This document shows positions 1-9,086 of a DNA stretch of 64,000 nt, piece after piece. Every line of letters begins with the position of its first letter. Position 1 is the first letter of the stretch. Source of the DNA: Blautia hydrogenotrophica DSM 10507 (GTDB taxonomy: Bacteria > Bacillota > Clostridia > Lachnospirales > Lachnospiraceae); the NCBI RefSeq assembly GCF_034356035.1, contig NZ_CP136423.1, forward strand, positions 1-64,000, given 5' to 3'. Made by a program: the position numbers and the translations under genes. The notes below the pieces were generated by a model. It was not told the DNA's origin and ran no database searches. It saw only the letters and a list, made by a program, of their open reading frames with translations.

Positions 1-1350
1 ATGAACATAGTAGCTGAAAAATGGGATGAAATACTACAAACCATAAAAATTGACCATGACCTGTCAGATATTTCTTTTGACACCTGGCTAAAACCACTTA
101 AAGTCTACAGTGTGGAAGGAAACATTGTTACTATTTTAGTTCCTTCCGAACAGGTAGGACTAAATTATATCAACAAAAAGTACAAACTTCCTCTACAAGT
201 AACAATTAGTGAACTTACTGGAATCGACAGGTGTGAAGTTCAATTCATTCTTTCTGACGATGTCAAGAAAATAACTTCAAAGAATTTAATATCCAACGAT
301 ACCCGTTTTGAAGAGGCAAACTTAAATCCCAGATATACTTTCGGTACTTTTGTAGTCGGTAGTAATAACAAATTCGCTCACGCCGCATCTCTCGCAGTAG
401 CCGAATCACCAGGAGAGATTTACAATCCACTCTTTATTTACGGAGGTGTTGGTCTTGGAAAGACACACTTAATGCATTCCATTGCCCGTTTTATATTAGA
501 ACATAATCCTGACAGTAAAGTACTTTACGTCACCAGTGAAGAGTTCACCAATGAACTGATTGAAGCAATTCGAAACGGCAATAACACTGCAATGACTCAA
601 TTTCGAGACAAATACCGCAATATCGACGTACTTTTAGTCGATGACGTACAGTTTATTATAGGAAAAGACGCAACACAGGAAGAATTTTTTCATACTTTCA
701 ATTCCTTGCACAGCGCCAAGAAACAGATTATCATATCCTCAGATAAACCTCCGAAAGATATGGAGATCCTGGAAGACCGAATCCGTTCCCGTTTCGAATG
801 GGGGTTAATCGCAGATATTTCCTCTCCCGATTATGAGACAAGGGTAGCTATCTTAAAGAAAAAAGAGGAAATGGACGGATACGATATCAACGAAGATGTC
901 ATAAAATATATCGCCACAAACATTAAATCAAACATTCGTGAACTGGAAGGATCTCTAAATAAAGTAATGGCTTTCGCCAACCTAGAAAAACGTGAAGTCA
1001 CAGTAGAACTGGCAGAACAGGTACTGAAAGATATTATTTCACCAGATCAACAAAAAATAATTACACCAGAATACATTATTAGTATGGTGGCAGAACATTA
1101 TGACATCACAATAGACGAAATTAAGGGAAATAAGCGAAACTCTAAAATTGTCATTCCCAGACAAATTGCCATGTATCTTTGTAGAGAAATGATCGACATT
1201 CCTCTGAAATCTGTAGGTAAATGTCTAGGAAACCGAGATCACACCACAATCATGCATGGCTGCGAAAAGATAGAACACGAACTCCAGACTTCAGACACAA
1301 TGAAAAATACCATTGAAGTATTAATGAAAAAAATTAATCCACACCGTTGA
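1..1350 (+). CDS. dnaA: chromosomal replication initiator DnaA
   Basis: DnaA binds 9-mer boxes at oriC, oligomerises with ATP and opens the origin. The 449-residue length is normal. An N-terminal interaction domain (about 1-85) is followed by a short linker and an AAA+ core. Walker A GGVGLGKT is at residues 148-155 and Walker B LLVDDVQF is near 214. The C-terminal DNA-binding domain carries the signature GNRDHTTIMHGCEKI. The window begins at its ATG, so its promoter and ribosome binding site are not visible. The adjoining oriC and dnaN are in the standard Firmicutes order. Confidence 0.99.
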   Translation: MNIVAEKWDEILQTIKIDHDLSDISFDTWLKPLKVYSVEGNIVTILVPSEQVGLNYINKKYKLPLQVTISELTGIDRCEVQFILSDDVKKITSKNLISNDTRFEEANLNPRYTFGTFVVGSNNKFAHAASLAVAESPGEIYNPLFIYGGVGLGKTHLMHSIARFILEHNPDSKVLYVTSEEFTNELIEAIRNGNNTAMTQFRDKYRNIDVLLVDDVQFIIGKDATQEEFFHTFNSLHSAKKQIIISSDKPPKDMEILEDRIRSRFEWGLIADISSPDYETRVAILKKKEEMDGYDINEDVIKYIATNIKSNIRELEGSLNKVMAFANLEKREVTVELAEQVLKDIISPDQQKIITPEYIISMVAEHYDITIDEIKGNKRNSKIVIPRQIAMYLCREMIDIPLKSVGKCLGNRDHTTIMHGCEKIEHELQTSDTMKNTIEVLMKKINPHR

Positions 1351-1639
1351 ACAAGTTATCCACTTTATAGGCTGTATAAAACGTTTATAACTCAAAATAA
1401 CTGTGTATAAGTTTACTTTCCAATTTTTCATCAAAATTTAGATGAACCCTTTTACACAAACCATTCACAAACTTAAAAATGTTTTTACACACAGTTATCC
1501 AAGCCTCAAAAACCCTATTTTTCAGGCTTAAATTGAGTTTTTCACAAATTCACAGCCCCTACGGCGAGGACTACGAACTTCTTCTTTTATATATTATAAA
1601 AAAACCCACTTTTTTTCTCAGAAGGGAGTTATTCACACT
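1351..1639. other. oriC: oriC: dnaA-dnaN intergenic origin region with DnaA boxes
   Basis: This 289-bp gap holds several matches to the DnaA box TTATNCACA. The exact ones are TGTGTATAA at 1402-1410 (minus orientation) and TTATTCACA at 1629-1637. Near matches are TTATCCACT at 1356-1364, TTTTACACA at 1483-1491 and TTATCCAAG at 1495-1503. An AT-rich stretch at about 1580-1608, with an uninterrupted TTTTATATATTATAAAAAAA run, is a plausible unwinding element. An imperfect inverted repeat (AAGCCT at 1501, AGGCTT at 1524) may end the dnaA transcript. The assignment as the main origin rests on box clustering and gene order; a second box cluster upstream of dnaA would lie outside the window. Confidence 0.85.
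1629..1637 (+). promoter_or_regulatory. exact DnaA box between the dnaN SD and start codon
   Basis: TTATTCACA is a full match to TTATNCACA. It lies directly after the Shine-Dalgarno GAAGGGAG (1621-1628) and two bases before the dnaN ATG at 1640. DnaA bound here would sit on the dnaN translation start region. Confidence 0.7.
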
Positions 1640-2749
1640 ATGAAAATTATTTGTTCAAAAAGTAACTTATCAAAAGGAGTAAATATAGCACTCAAAGCAG
1701 TACCTTCAAAGACAACTATGCCTATTCTAGAGTGTATCTTAATTGATGCAACTGCCAACCAAATTAAATTTGTCACAAATGACATGGAACTTGGAATTGA
1801 GACTATGGTAGATGGAACCATTTCTGAAAAAGGAATGATTGCCTTAGATGCCAAGATCTTCTCTGAGATTATACGAAAACTCCCAGATAATGATGTCACA
1901 ATTCAAACAGATGATAAGTTAAATACTCTGATAACTTGCGAAAAAGCAAAATTTAATATACCTGGTAAATCAGGAGAAGATTTTGTTTATCTTCCGATGA
2001 TTGAAAGAGATGCTAGTATAACGTTGTCTCAATTCACTCTAAAAGAAATGATTCGTCAGACAATATTTTCAATTGCAGTCAATGAAAACAACAAATTAAT
2101 GACTGGAGAATTGTTTGAAATCAAAGATAATTATCTAAAAATAGTGTCTTTGGATGGTCACCGTATAGCGATCAGGCGAATGGAACTGGCAAAAGACTAT
2201 GAAGATAGAAAAATTATAGTGCCTGGAAAAACGTTGAATGAAATCAGTAAAATTCTCTCTGGAGAAGTAGATGATCAAGTAACGATATATTTTACTAAGA
2301 ATCACATATTGTTTGAGTTTGATCAAACCTTAGTTCTTTCCAGGTTGATTGAGGGAGAGTATTTCAGAATTGATCAGATGTTGTCTAGTGATTATGAGAC
2401 GAAGCTAAAGATTAATAAGAAAGAGTTTTTAAGCTGTATTGATCGTGCAACACTTTTGGTTCGTGAAGGAGATAAAAAACCAATTATTATAAACATCACA
2501 GATACTTCCATGGTGCTTACCATAGATTCTGCTATGGGTTCTATGGATGAAGAAATTGATATTGTAAAAGAGGGAAAAGATATCTTGATCGGATTCAATC
2601 CGAAATTTTTGATTGATGCTCTGAGAGTAATTGATGACGAAGAAATCACCATTTATCTGGTGAATCCAAAAGCCCCATGTTTTATTAAAGATGATAAAGG
2701 GTCTTATACGTATCTGATTCTCCCGGTAAATTTTAGCCAAGCCAGGTGA
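1640..2749 (+). CDS. dnaN: DNA polymerase III beta sliding clamp
   Basis: The beta clamp is a ring-shaped dimer that tethers DNA polymerase III to DNA. The 369-residue length and three-domain clamp pattern match the family. The C-terminal segment YLVNPKAPCFIKDDKGSYTY followed by LILPVNF resembles the usual clamp ending (xYLIMPVR-type), which forms part of the protein-binding cleft. The ATG at 1640 is preceded by GAAGGGAG. The gene follows oriC and precedes yaaA and recF, as in most Firmicutes. Confidence 0.98.
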   Translation: MKIICSKSNLSKGVNIALKAVPSKTTMPILECILIDATANQIKFVTNDMELGIETMVDGTISEKGMIALDAKIFSEIIRKLPDNDVTIQTDDKLNTLITCEKAKFNIPGKSGEDFVYLPMIERDASITLSQFTLKEMIRQTIFSIAVNENNKLMTGELFEIKDNYLKIVSLDGHRIAIRRMELAKDYEDRKIIVPGKTLNEISKILSGEVDDQVTIYFTKNHILFEFDQTLVLSRLIEGEYFRIDQMLSSDYETKLKINKKEFLSCIDRATLLVREGDKKPIIINITDTSMVLTIDSAMGSMDEEIDIVKEGKDILIGFNPKFLIDALRVIDDEEITIYLVNPKAPCFIKDDKGSYTYLILPVNFSQAR

Positions 2750-2776
2750 AGAACCGCTTGATTTTAGGAGGAAATG

Positions 2777-2983
2777 ATGGAAATTAAGTTGAGAGAAGAA
2801 TTTATAAAATTGGGACAGGCAATCAAAGCGGCTGGTTTAGTGGAAGATGGAGTCGAAGCAAAGTATGTGATTCAAGAAGGTCTGGTGAAAGTAAACCAGG
2901 AGGTGGAAACTCGAAGAGGCAGAAAATTAGTTGAAGGCGATGTGGTCTCATTTGAAGATAATGAGATTAGAATTGTCAGGTGA
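2777..2983 (+). CDS. yaaA: S4-domain RNA-binding protein YaaA
   Basis: This is a small S4-like protein of the YaaA family, always found between dnaN and recF in Firmicutes. It is thought to bind RNA, possibly ribosomal, but its role is not settled. Almost the whole 68 residues are one S4 fold (IKLGQAIKAAGLVEDGVEAKY, then VKVNQEVETRRGRKLVEGD). Two consecutive ATG codons lie at 2774 and 2777. The SD AGGAGG at 2766-2771 is only 2 nt from the first and 5 nt from the second, so I take 2777. Confidence 0.93.
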   Translation: MEIKLREEFIKLGQAIKAAGLVEDGVEAKYVIQEGLVKVNQEVETRRGRKLVEGDVVSFEDNEIRIVR

Positions 2984-2986
2984 TCT

Positions 2987-4072
2987 ATGTATATTGAATC
3001 TGTTCAATTAAAAAATTTCAGAAATTATCAGTCCCTTGAATTGGAATTTGATCAAGGGACTAATATCTTATTTGGAGATAATGCCCAGGGTAAGACAAAT
3101 GTTTTGGAGGCTGTCTATCTGTGTGGTACGACAAAGTCACACAAAGGAAGCAAAGATAGAGAGATGATTCATTTTGATGAGGAGGAATCCCATATCAGAA
3201 TGATCGTAAAAAAGGAGCATATTTCTTATAAAATTGATATGCATCTGAAGAAGAATAAGGCAAAAGGCATTGCGATCAATGGAATCCCGATCAAAAAGGC
3301 GAGAGAATTATTTGGAATTGTAAATTTTGTATTTTTTTCTCCCGAGGATTTGAATATCATAAAAAATGGTCCGGGCGAGAGAAGAAGATTCTTAGATATG
3401 GAATTATGCCAATTGGATAGGATTTATTTGAATGATTTGGCAAATTATAATCGGATAGTAAATCAGAGAAATAAGTTGCTGAAGGATTTGGCGTTTCAGC
3501 CTGAGCTTCAGGATACCATGGATATTTGGAACCAGCAGTTAGCTAGTCACGGGAAGAAGATTATAGAAAAGCGTTATTCTTTTGTGAAAGAGTTGAATGA
3601 ACTGATTCAAAAAATTCATCAAAATCTGACTGGCGGAACAGAAAAATTAGAGGTTACTTATGAGCCAAATGTAGAAAGTAATAATTTTGAAGGAGAGTTG
3701 CAGCGTCAAAACAGGAGAGATATGCAGCTTAGAACGACCACAGTCGGCCCTCATAGAGATGATCTGTGTGTGACAGTCAACGGAATTGATATTCGCAGAT
3801 ATGGTTCTCAGGGACAGCAGAGAACTGCAGCGCTTTCTCTGAAATTGGCGGAAATTTATCTGGTTAAAAAGTTGATAAAGGATACGCCAGTACTTCTATT
3901 GGACGATGTCTTGTCAGAGCTTGACCGTAATAGACAGAATTACCTTTTAGACAGTATCCATGATATACAGACTTTGATAACTTGTACTGGACTGGATGAT
4001 TTTGTAAACCATCAATTCCAGATAAATAAAGTTTTTAAAGTAATAAAGGGAAATGTTTATCTGTTTCATTAA
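2987..4072 (+). CDS. recF: recombination protein RecF
   Basis: RecF is an SMC-like ATPase that loads RecA at gapped DNA and stalled forks together with RecO and RecR. Walker A GDNAQGKT lies at residues 30-37. The ABC-type signature region is YGSQGQQRTAALSLKLAE and the Walker B/D-loop is LLLDDVLSELD. The length of 361 is typical. It starts 3 nt after the yaaA stop with AGGTGAT as SD, so it is probably translated from the same transcript as dnaN and yaaA. Confidence 0.98.
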   Translation: MYIESVQLKNFRNYQSLELEFDQGTNILFGDNAQGKTNVLEAVYLCGTTKSHKGSKDREMIHFDEEESHIRMIVKKEHISYKIDMHLKKNKAKGIAINGIPIKKARELFGIVNFVFFSPEDLNIIKNGPGERRRFLDMELCQLDRIYLNDLANYNRIVNQRNKLLKDLAFQPELQDTMDIWNQQLASHGKKIIEKRYSFVKELNELIQKIHQNLTGGTEKLEVTYEPNVESNNFEGELQRQNRRDMQLRTTTVGPHRDDLCVTVNGIDIRRYGSQGQQRTAALSLKLAEIYLVKKLIKDTPVLLLDDVLSELDRNRQNYLLDSIHDIQTLITCTGLDDFVNHQFQINKVFKVIKGNVYLFH

Positions 4073-4106
4073 TCCAATAAAAACTATAAATATAGTTGTG
4101 TGGATG

Positions 4107-4189
4107 GGCGCCTTTTCATGAGTAAAACGGTGGAGCCAGGCATAATAAGCGTGCAGTACAGTTTTACAAAAAGCGCTGGCTGAACTGTT
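4107..4189 (-). repeat. dispersed intergenic repeat, family R2, copy 1
   Basis: The reverse complement of this stretch aligns over about 82 bases with 23915-24000. It shares the ends AACAGTTCAGCC and CTCATGAAAAGGCGC, with roughly three quarters identity between. It sits between recF and the TPR/AAA gene and has no reading frame. Only the left part of the longer copy at 23915-24120 is recognisable here, so this may be a decayed or truncated element. Confidence 0.7.
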
Positions 4190-4280
4190 ACTAATTGGGA
4201 GATTAAGGGAGAGAAAGAATTTTGACAAGGGTAATGGCGTATGATAAACTGGGTTTAATTATGGAAAGTTGGTGAATGCG

Positions 4281-6797
4281 TTGGACAAAGAAGAATTTCG
4301 GATAAAACTAGAAGAAATCAATAAGCTGATTGAAAAAAAAGATTATGAGAGTGCCATGGATATTGTGGATAGTATTGATTGGCGTAAAGTGAAAAATATC
4401 CGTACGCTCTGTGTCGTGGGTGAGATTTATGCTGCCAATAAAAGATATGAGGAAAGTAAGGAAATCTTTCTCCTTGCTTACCATCGTGCGCCCATAGGAA
4501 AAACGATACTGTACCGTCTGATAGAAGTGTCGCTGAGGATGGGAGATGTAAAAGAGGCAGAAGAATTTTATGAGGAGTACAAAAATATTGCTCCAAAAGA
4601 TACAAGCTGTTATGTCCTTCAATATAAAATTCTGAGAGTGAAGAAAGCTCCGATAGAAAAGCAGATTGAAATTCTTGAGGAGTATAAAGAAAAAGAATTT
4701 ACAGAGAAGTGGTCATTTGAACTTGCAAAGCTCTATTATAAAATCGGAGAGAGAGAAAAGAGTTTGGAAGTTTGTGATGATTTAATACTCTGGTTTAGTG
4801 AAGGAAAATATGTGACAAAGGCCTTAGATCTGAAATTAAGGATGGGGGCTATTTCTCAGAGTGAGAGAGAAAAATATGAGAAACAATTTATACCAAAACT
4901 GATTACTCCAGAGGAGGCAGCGGTGGTCAAAGAGGAAGTGCAGGATGCTCAGAGTGAAAATTCTGAGGAAGAGCTTTCTGTGAAGGCCGGCGAGATTGAA
5001 AAAATCAAGATCAAACAAGAGGCTGCCAATGCGGGAGTTGGAGGAATTGTTGAGACTACGGGAGTTCTTCAAGAAAAGATTGCCAAAGGCATCAAGGATA
5101 TTTTCTCAGGAATCCATAAAGAAAGAAAAGAAGAAGAGCTTTTTGATCAGAGGTTGGAAGAAGATAGTCAGGTAAGTGATGAAACTTCTGAACTTGAACA
5201 GGAGATGAAGCCACAGGAAGTAGTCGACGATATTGAAAAATCCGTAGATGTTGAAGAAGCACCGCCGCTGGAATCAGAAAAACTTCTGGAAGAACAGCAA
5301 AAAGAGGAAGAAAATTTCATAGAAAAAACAGAAGATTCTGAGGAGAAGCCTGATATATGGAATGAGCCATTAAAGATGCCGGAGTTAAAAATTCCGGATA
5401 GGATAAAGCTTTCGAATCAAATCGAAGCGCCGAAGGCCAAAGTGATTCCAGAATTTGTTCTTCCTACGGATGAGGAATTAGCAAAGCAGCAGGAAGAACA
5501 AAAAGAAGAAGAGAGTAAAGACTTAAATCTTGAGGATATGATTCTTGCAGCAGCCAGCGAACAGGGAATTGAGGTTCCAGAGGACTATGAAGATGCTGTG
5601 AAGAAAGAGACTGTGGATGAGGAAGAATTGTCAGAGTTCTCTGACATGGATTCTTCTGAAGAAGAGACAGTAGAAGAAACGGTAGAGGCAGATGTTGAAC
5701 CGGAACAAGAAGTGTTTGCAGGGCGTGAAAAAGAGAGTTATGCGGATAAGCCAGAATCTGAGGATTATGAAGAATCAGATTTAGAAGACGACGGACTCGA
5801 ACTGGAGCAATTTAACTTAGATGAAGAATTGAGTAGAGAGAGAGAAGAATTTGTAGCTTCTCTGGAAGTTGATGACAGTGAGGAAGAAACCGAAAAAGAG
5901 GATTCTCTGGTAGTTGAAGCCTCAAACCAAGATTTAAAAAGGGAGCCTCAAGATTGGGACAATGAAAATAACAGGGAAGAAGATATCGAGGTTCTAGATG
6001 ACATTCTTGTAGATACAGATACGGAGATTGTGCCAAGAAAGATGGCTTTTGATGATGAGGAAGAGAAACTGTTCACGTATTTTGTAAAAATACCGGGAAT
6101 GAAGGAACAGATTTTGGATGCATTGTTGGATGTACAGCTTTCAGCAGCCGATAAGACTTCTAAGAGTGGAAATGTCATTGTCATGGGAAACAGGGGCTGT
6201 GGTAAGACCAGATTAATTCAAGGGTTTGTGCCTGCGGCTTGTAGGGAGCTGAATTTAAAGGCCGTAAAAGTAGCTTATGTCTTTGGTGATGAATTAAATG
6301 GGCAGGATATTGCAAAAGTAGTGGACAAATTATCCGGTGGATTTTTGGTAATTGAGCAGGCAAATCAGCTGAGTGCAGATACCGTAGAGCAGTTGAATAA
6401 GGCAATGGAATTTAGGACAGACGGTCTGACAGTTATCATTGAGGATGAAAAGATTGGCATGCGCAAACTGATAGCAAAGTATCCGAAGTTCGCGGCAAAG
6501 TTTACTTCTATGGTCAATATTCCGGTGTTTACAAATGATGAATTGGTGGCTTTTGCAAAGATTTATACGAAAGAAAATGGGTATGTGATCGATCAGATGG
6601 GAATTTTGGCGTTGTATAATCTGATTGGTGATAATCAAAAAGAAGATGAGCCGATGACGATTCAGGCTGTGAAAAAAATGGTGGATGCTGCGATTGAGAA
6701 AGCTGAGAGTGGAGCGAGGAAGCTGACAAGGAATCTTTCAAAGAAACGGACGGATGTAGAAGGAATGATTGTCCTGTATGAAAAAGATTTTAGCTGA
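4281..6797 (+). CDS. TPR protein with long acidic linker and degenerate CbbX/SpoVK-like AAA domain
   Basis: I do not recognise a named gene. The N-terminal 190 residues or so look like TPR helices (DYESAMDIVDSIDWRK, NKRYEESKEIFLLAYHRAP, IGEREKSLEVCDDLI). A very acidic, low-complexity linker spans about residues 210-600 (counted from the 4269 codon). The last 230 residues resemble the AAA module of CbbX/SpoVK. Walker A GNRGCGKT is at about 640-647. Walker B reads FLVIEQAN where the family has FxIDEAY, so both acidic catalytic positions are changed. The expected arginine-finger region RSRF reads AAKF. ATPase activity is therefore doubtful. The TTG at 4281 has GGTGA 5 nt upstream; TTG 4269 and GTG 4272 are alternatives. 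The protein is probably cytoplasmic, with no signal or membrane segments. A scaffold role is only inference. Confidence 0.8.
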   Translation: MDKEEFRIKLEEINKLIEKKDYESAMDIVDSIDWRKVKNIRTLCVVGEIYAANKRYEESKEIFLLAYHRAPIGKTILYRLIEVSLRMGDVKEAEEFYEEYKNIAPKDTSCYVLQYKILRVKKAPIEKQIEILEEYKEKEFTEKWSFELAKLYYKIGEREKSLEVCDDLILWFSEGKYVTKALDLKLRMGAISQSEREKYEKQFIPKLITPEEAAVVKEEVQDAQSENSEEELSVKAGEIEKIKIKQEAANAGVGGIVETTGVLQEKIAKGIKDIFSGIHKERKEEELFDQRLEEDSQVSDETSELEQEMKPQEVVDDIEKSVDVEEAPPLESEKLLEEQQKEEENFIEKTEDSEEKPDIWNEPLKMPELKIPDRIKLSNQIEAPKAKVIPEFVLPTDEELAKQQEEQKEEESKDLNLEDMILAAASEQGIEVPEDYEDAVKKETVDEEELSEFSDMDSSEEETVEETVEADVEPEQEVFAGREKESYADKPESEDYEESDLEDDGLELEQFNLDEELSREREEFVASLEVDDSEEETEKEDSLVVEASNQDLKREPQDWDNENNREEDIEVLDDILVDTDTEIVPRKMAFDDEEEKLFTYFVKIPGMKEQILDALLDVQLSAADKTSKSGNVIVMGNRGCGKTRLIQGFVPAACRELNLKAVKVAYVFGDELNGQDIAKVVDKLSGGFLVIEQANQLSADTVEQLNKAMEFRTDGLTVIIEDEKIGMRKLIAKYPKFAAKFTSMVNIPVFTNDELVAFAKIYTKENGYVIDQMGILALYNLIGDNQKEDEPMTIQAVKKMVDAAIEKAESGARKLTRNLSKKRTDVEGMIVLYEKDFS

Positions 6798-6860
6798 AAA
6801 AGTTTCTTAAATTTCGTGATAGCAGAATGATACATAAAACGAAAAAAGAGGGGAAAATTT

Positions 6861-7745
6861 ATGACCAAGCCTTATTTGGGAGATCCGAAAAATACAATTG
6901 AGATATTAAAAAAGTATGATTTTGTCTTTCAAAAAAGGTTTGGTCAAAATTTTTTGATTGATACTCATGTTTTGGACAAGATTATACGGGCATCAGATAT
7001 TCAGAAAAGTGATTTTGTCTTGGAGATAGGTCCTGGGATAGGAACAATGACTCAGTACTTAGCAGACGCAGCCAGAGAAGTAGTGGCGGTGGAAATTGAT
7101 AAATCTCTGATTCCGATTTTGAAAGATACTCTGAGTAGTTACAGCAATGTGACTGTCATCAATGAGGATGTTCTCAAAGTAGATATCAGAAAAATTGCAG
7201 AAGAACGAAATGAGGGAAAGCCCATAAAAGTTGTCGCGAATCTCCCGTATTACATTACAACTCCGATAATTATGGGATTGTTTGAGAAAAAAGTGCCCAT
7301 TGAGTCTATCACGATTATGGTGCAGAAGGAAGTAGCTGACCGGATGAAGGTTGGTCCTGGTACGAAGGACTATGGGGCTTTATCCTTGGCAGTACAGTAT
7401 TATGCGGAACCTAAAATGATTGCAAATGTGCCATCCAACTGTTTTATGCCCAGGCCAAAGGTGGGAAGTGCTGTGATACAATTACTTCGGCATGAGAAGC
7501 CTCCTGTAGAAGTGGACGACGAATCTCAGATGTTTGCAATGATCAGAGCATCCTTCAACCAAAGAAGAAAAACCTTGGTAAATGGACTAAAGAATAGCAG
7601 AGAGTTGAACTTGCAGAAGGAAGAGATTGAGGAGGCATTGACAGCTTGTGGGCTTTCATTGAATGTGAGAGGAGAAATGCTGACCCTGAAGGAATTCAGC
7701 GATCTGAGCAATTTTTTAGTGAGAAAACGTAATGTTTCAACATAG
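6861..7745 (+). CDS. rsmA: 16S rRNA (adenine1518/1519-N6)-dimethyltransferase
   Basis: RsmA (KsgA) dimethylates two adjacent adenines in helix 45 of 16S rRNA late in 30S assembly. The N-terminus shows KRFGQNFLID, the SAM-binding loop reads EIGPGIGTMT, and the catalytic motif is NLPYYIT. The length of 294 fits. RBS GAGGGG lies before the ATG at 6861. A strong hairpin follows the stop. Confidence 0.97.
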   Translation: MTKPYLGDPKNTIEILKKYDFVFQKRFGQNFLIDTHVLDKIIRASDIQKSDFVLEIGPGIGTMTQYLADAAREVVAVEIDKSLIPILKDTLSSYSNVTVINEDVLKVDIRKIAEERNEGKPIKVVANLPYYITTPIIMGLFEKKVPIESITIMVQKEVADRMKVGPGTKDYGALSLAVQYYAEPKMIANVPSNCFMPRPKVGSAVIQLLRHEKPPVEVDDESQMFAMIRASFNQRRKTLVNGLKNSRELNLQKEEIEEALTACGLSLNVRGEMLTLKEFSDLSNFLVRKRNVST

Positions 7746-7748
7746 AAA

Positions 7749-7797
7749 TAGAAAAAGAGACTGCTGTATGCGATGGTCTAGGCAGTCTCTTTTTCTA
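7749..7797 (+). terminator. intrinsic terminator after rsmA
   Basis: The arms TAGAAAAAGAGACTGC (7749-7764) and GCAGTCTCTTTTTCTA (7782-7797) are perfectly complementary around a 17-nt loop. The right arm itself supplies the T-run. The A-run on the left arm means it could also work in the other direction. Confidence 0.85.
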
Positions 7798-7826
7798 TAC
7801 GTTTCTATATTTTTAAAGGAAGGAGA

Positions 7827-7849
7827 GTCGGTTGTTTTAAACAACCGAC
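7827..7849. repeat. perfect 23-bp palindrome in rsmA-DUF1002 gap
   Basis: GTCGGTTGTTT and AAACAACCGAC flank a single central T. The palindrome follows AAGGAAGGAG and is followed by ATATGAAAAAG, which opens only a five-codon frame. It could be an operator or a hairpin. The rest of 7850-8131 is AT-rich and I see no gene in it. Confidence 0.6.
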
Positions 7850-8131
7850 ATATGAAAAAGAAATTATAAAAATAATTGGTTGTTATTATTTTTATGGTCT
7901 TAGTATATCCATAAATTATGTTTAAATAATGATGAACTTGTAAAGAAAAGATGAACGAATGGAGAAAAAATTGTGAATCGTAAAAAATATATAAAATTGT
8001 AAAAAAAATAGTGATTTTAAACAAAAAAATTAGAAAATTTTTAGATTTTATTTAGAGCTTATGGGGGTATAGTGTGATAGAATAAGAGATAATTTGAAAA
8101 ATCTAAGAGTTACAGAGAGGAATGGAAACTA

Positions 8132-8140
8132 TGTTATAAT
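8132..8140 (+). promoter_or_regulatory. extended -10 promoter for the DUF1002 gene
   Basis: TGTTATAAT is a full extended -10 (TGnTATAAT), with no good -35 at 17 bp. Transcription from here would begin near 8147. That excludes the in-frame ATG at 8094 as a start and supports 8202. Confidence 0.6.
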
Positions 8141-8201
8141 CATTCAGTACAAAAAAATCAAATATACTATGAATAATCTTATTGAGAAAAGAGGAATGAC
8201 T

Positions 8202-9086
8202 ATGAAAAGAAAAAGATGGTTGTCTGCATTGATAGCGGTAATCATGGTTATGATGCTTCCATGTTCTGTAATGGCAGCACAGGAAACCAAACCGTATCTT
8301 TCTTTAGGAGCAGATTTAAATGATACGGAAAAATCAGCAGTTTTGGAACTATTAGGTGTAAAAGAGTCTGAGTTGGGAAACTATACAGTCATTAATGTCA
8401 CGAATGCAGATGAACACAAGTACTTGGACGCTTATTTGGACAAAAAAATAATCGGAAGCAGGGCACTCTCCTCGGTGAAAGTAGAACAGACTGCTGAGGG
8501 AAACGGTATTCGAGTGACTACAAAAAATATATCATATTGTACCACTGAGATGTATCAAAATGCATTGGCTACAGCTGGAATAAAAAATGCGGATATTATA
8601 GTTGCAGGTCCTTTCAGTATATCGGGAACAGCAGGGTTAGTCGGAGCGATTAAGGCATATGAGACAATGACTGGACAGAAGGTAGACAGCGACAATGTCG
8701 ATACAGCGACCAATGAGCTTGTAGTGACTAGTAATTTAGGAGAGACTTTAGAGGACCCGGAGAAAGCTGCGGAATTGATTGCGTTTATCAAGAATGAAGT
8801 AGCTTCTCAGAATTTGACGGATGATCAGATCTCAGAGTTGATCAATCAGGCATCAGAAGAATTTGGAGTAACTCTCTCAGAAGAAAATAAACAGAGTATT
8901 TTGGAGCTGATGAAAAAGATAGATGATCTTGACCTGGATGTGAATCAGCTGAAAGATCAGATTAGTAATCTATATGATAAATTGGACAGCATGGGAATAC
9001 ATATAGATTTAGACAGTGAAGAAGTACAAGGATTTTTTTCAAAGATTGTGGAATTTATTAAAGACTTTTTAAATCGTTTGGGATAG
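8202..9086 (+). CDS. secreted DUF1002 family protein
   Basis: This is a DUF1002 (YpuA-like) protein of unknown function. From the ATG at 8202 the protein starts with a clear Sec signal peptide: MKRKRW, then a hydrophobic core, with likely cleavage after SVMA. The mature part holds the domain (about residues 30-190) and a helical C-terminal half with coiled-coil character (LDLDVNQLKDQISNLYDKLDS). SD AGAGGA at 8190-8195 is 6 nt from this ATG; an ATG at 8196 directly abuts the SD. The upstream in-frame extension to 8094 is not supported by the promoter position. The gene stands alone and is probably an extracellular or wall-associated protein. Confidence 0.88.
   Translation: MKRKRWLSALIAVIMVMMLPCSVMAAQETKPYLSLGADLNDTEKSAVLELLGVKESELGNYTVINVTNADEHKYLDAYLDKKIIGSRALSSVKVEQTAEGNGIRVTTKNISYCTTEMYQNALATAGIKNADIIVAGPFSISGTAGLVGAIKAYETMTGQKVDSDNVDTATNELVVTSNLGETLEDPEKAAELIAFIKNEVASQNLTDDQISELINQASEEFGVTLSEENKQSILELMKKIDDLDLDVNQLKDQISNLYDKLDSMGIHIDLDSEEVQGFFSKIVEFIKDFLNRLG

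Noticed and set aside
5100..6050. Acidic, repetitive-looking stretch as a misassembly or frameshift
   Set aside because: The frame stays open from TPR to AAA part, and the low complexity is at amino-acid level (Glu/Asp-rich) without exact DNA repeats.
8094..8201. N-terminal extension of the DUF1002 protein from ATG 8094
   Set aside because: The extended -10 at 8132-8140 lies within it, and the SD and signal peptide place the start at 8202.
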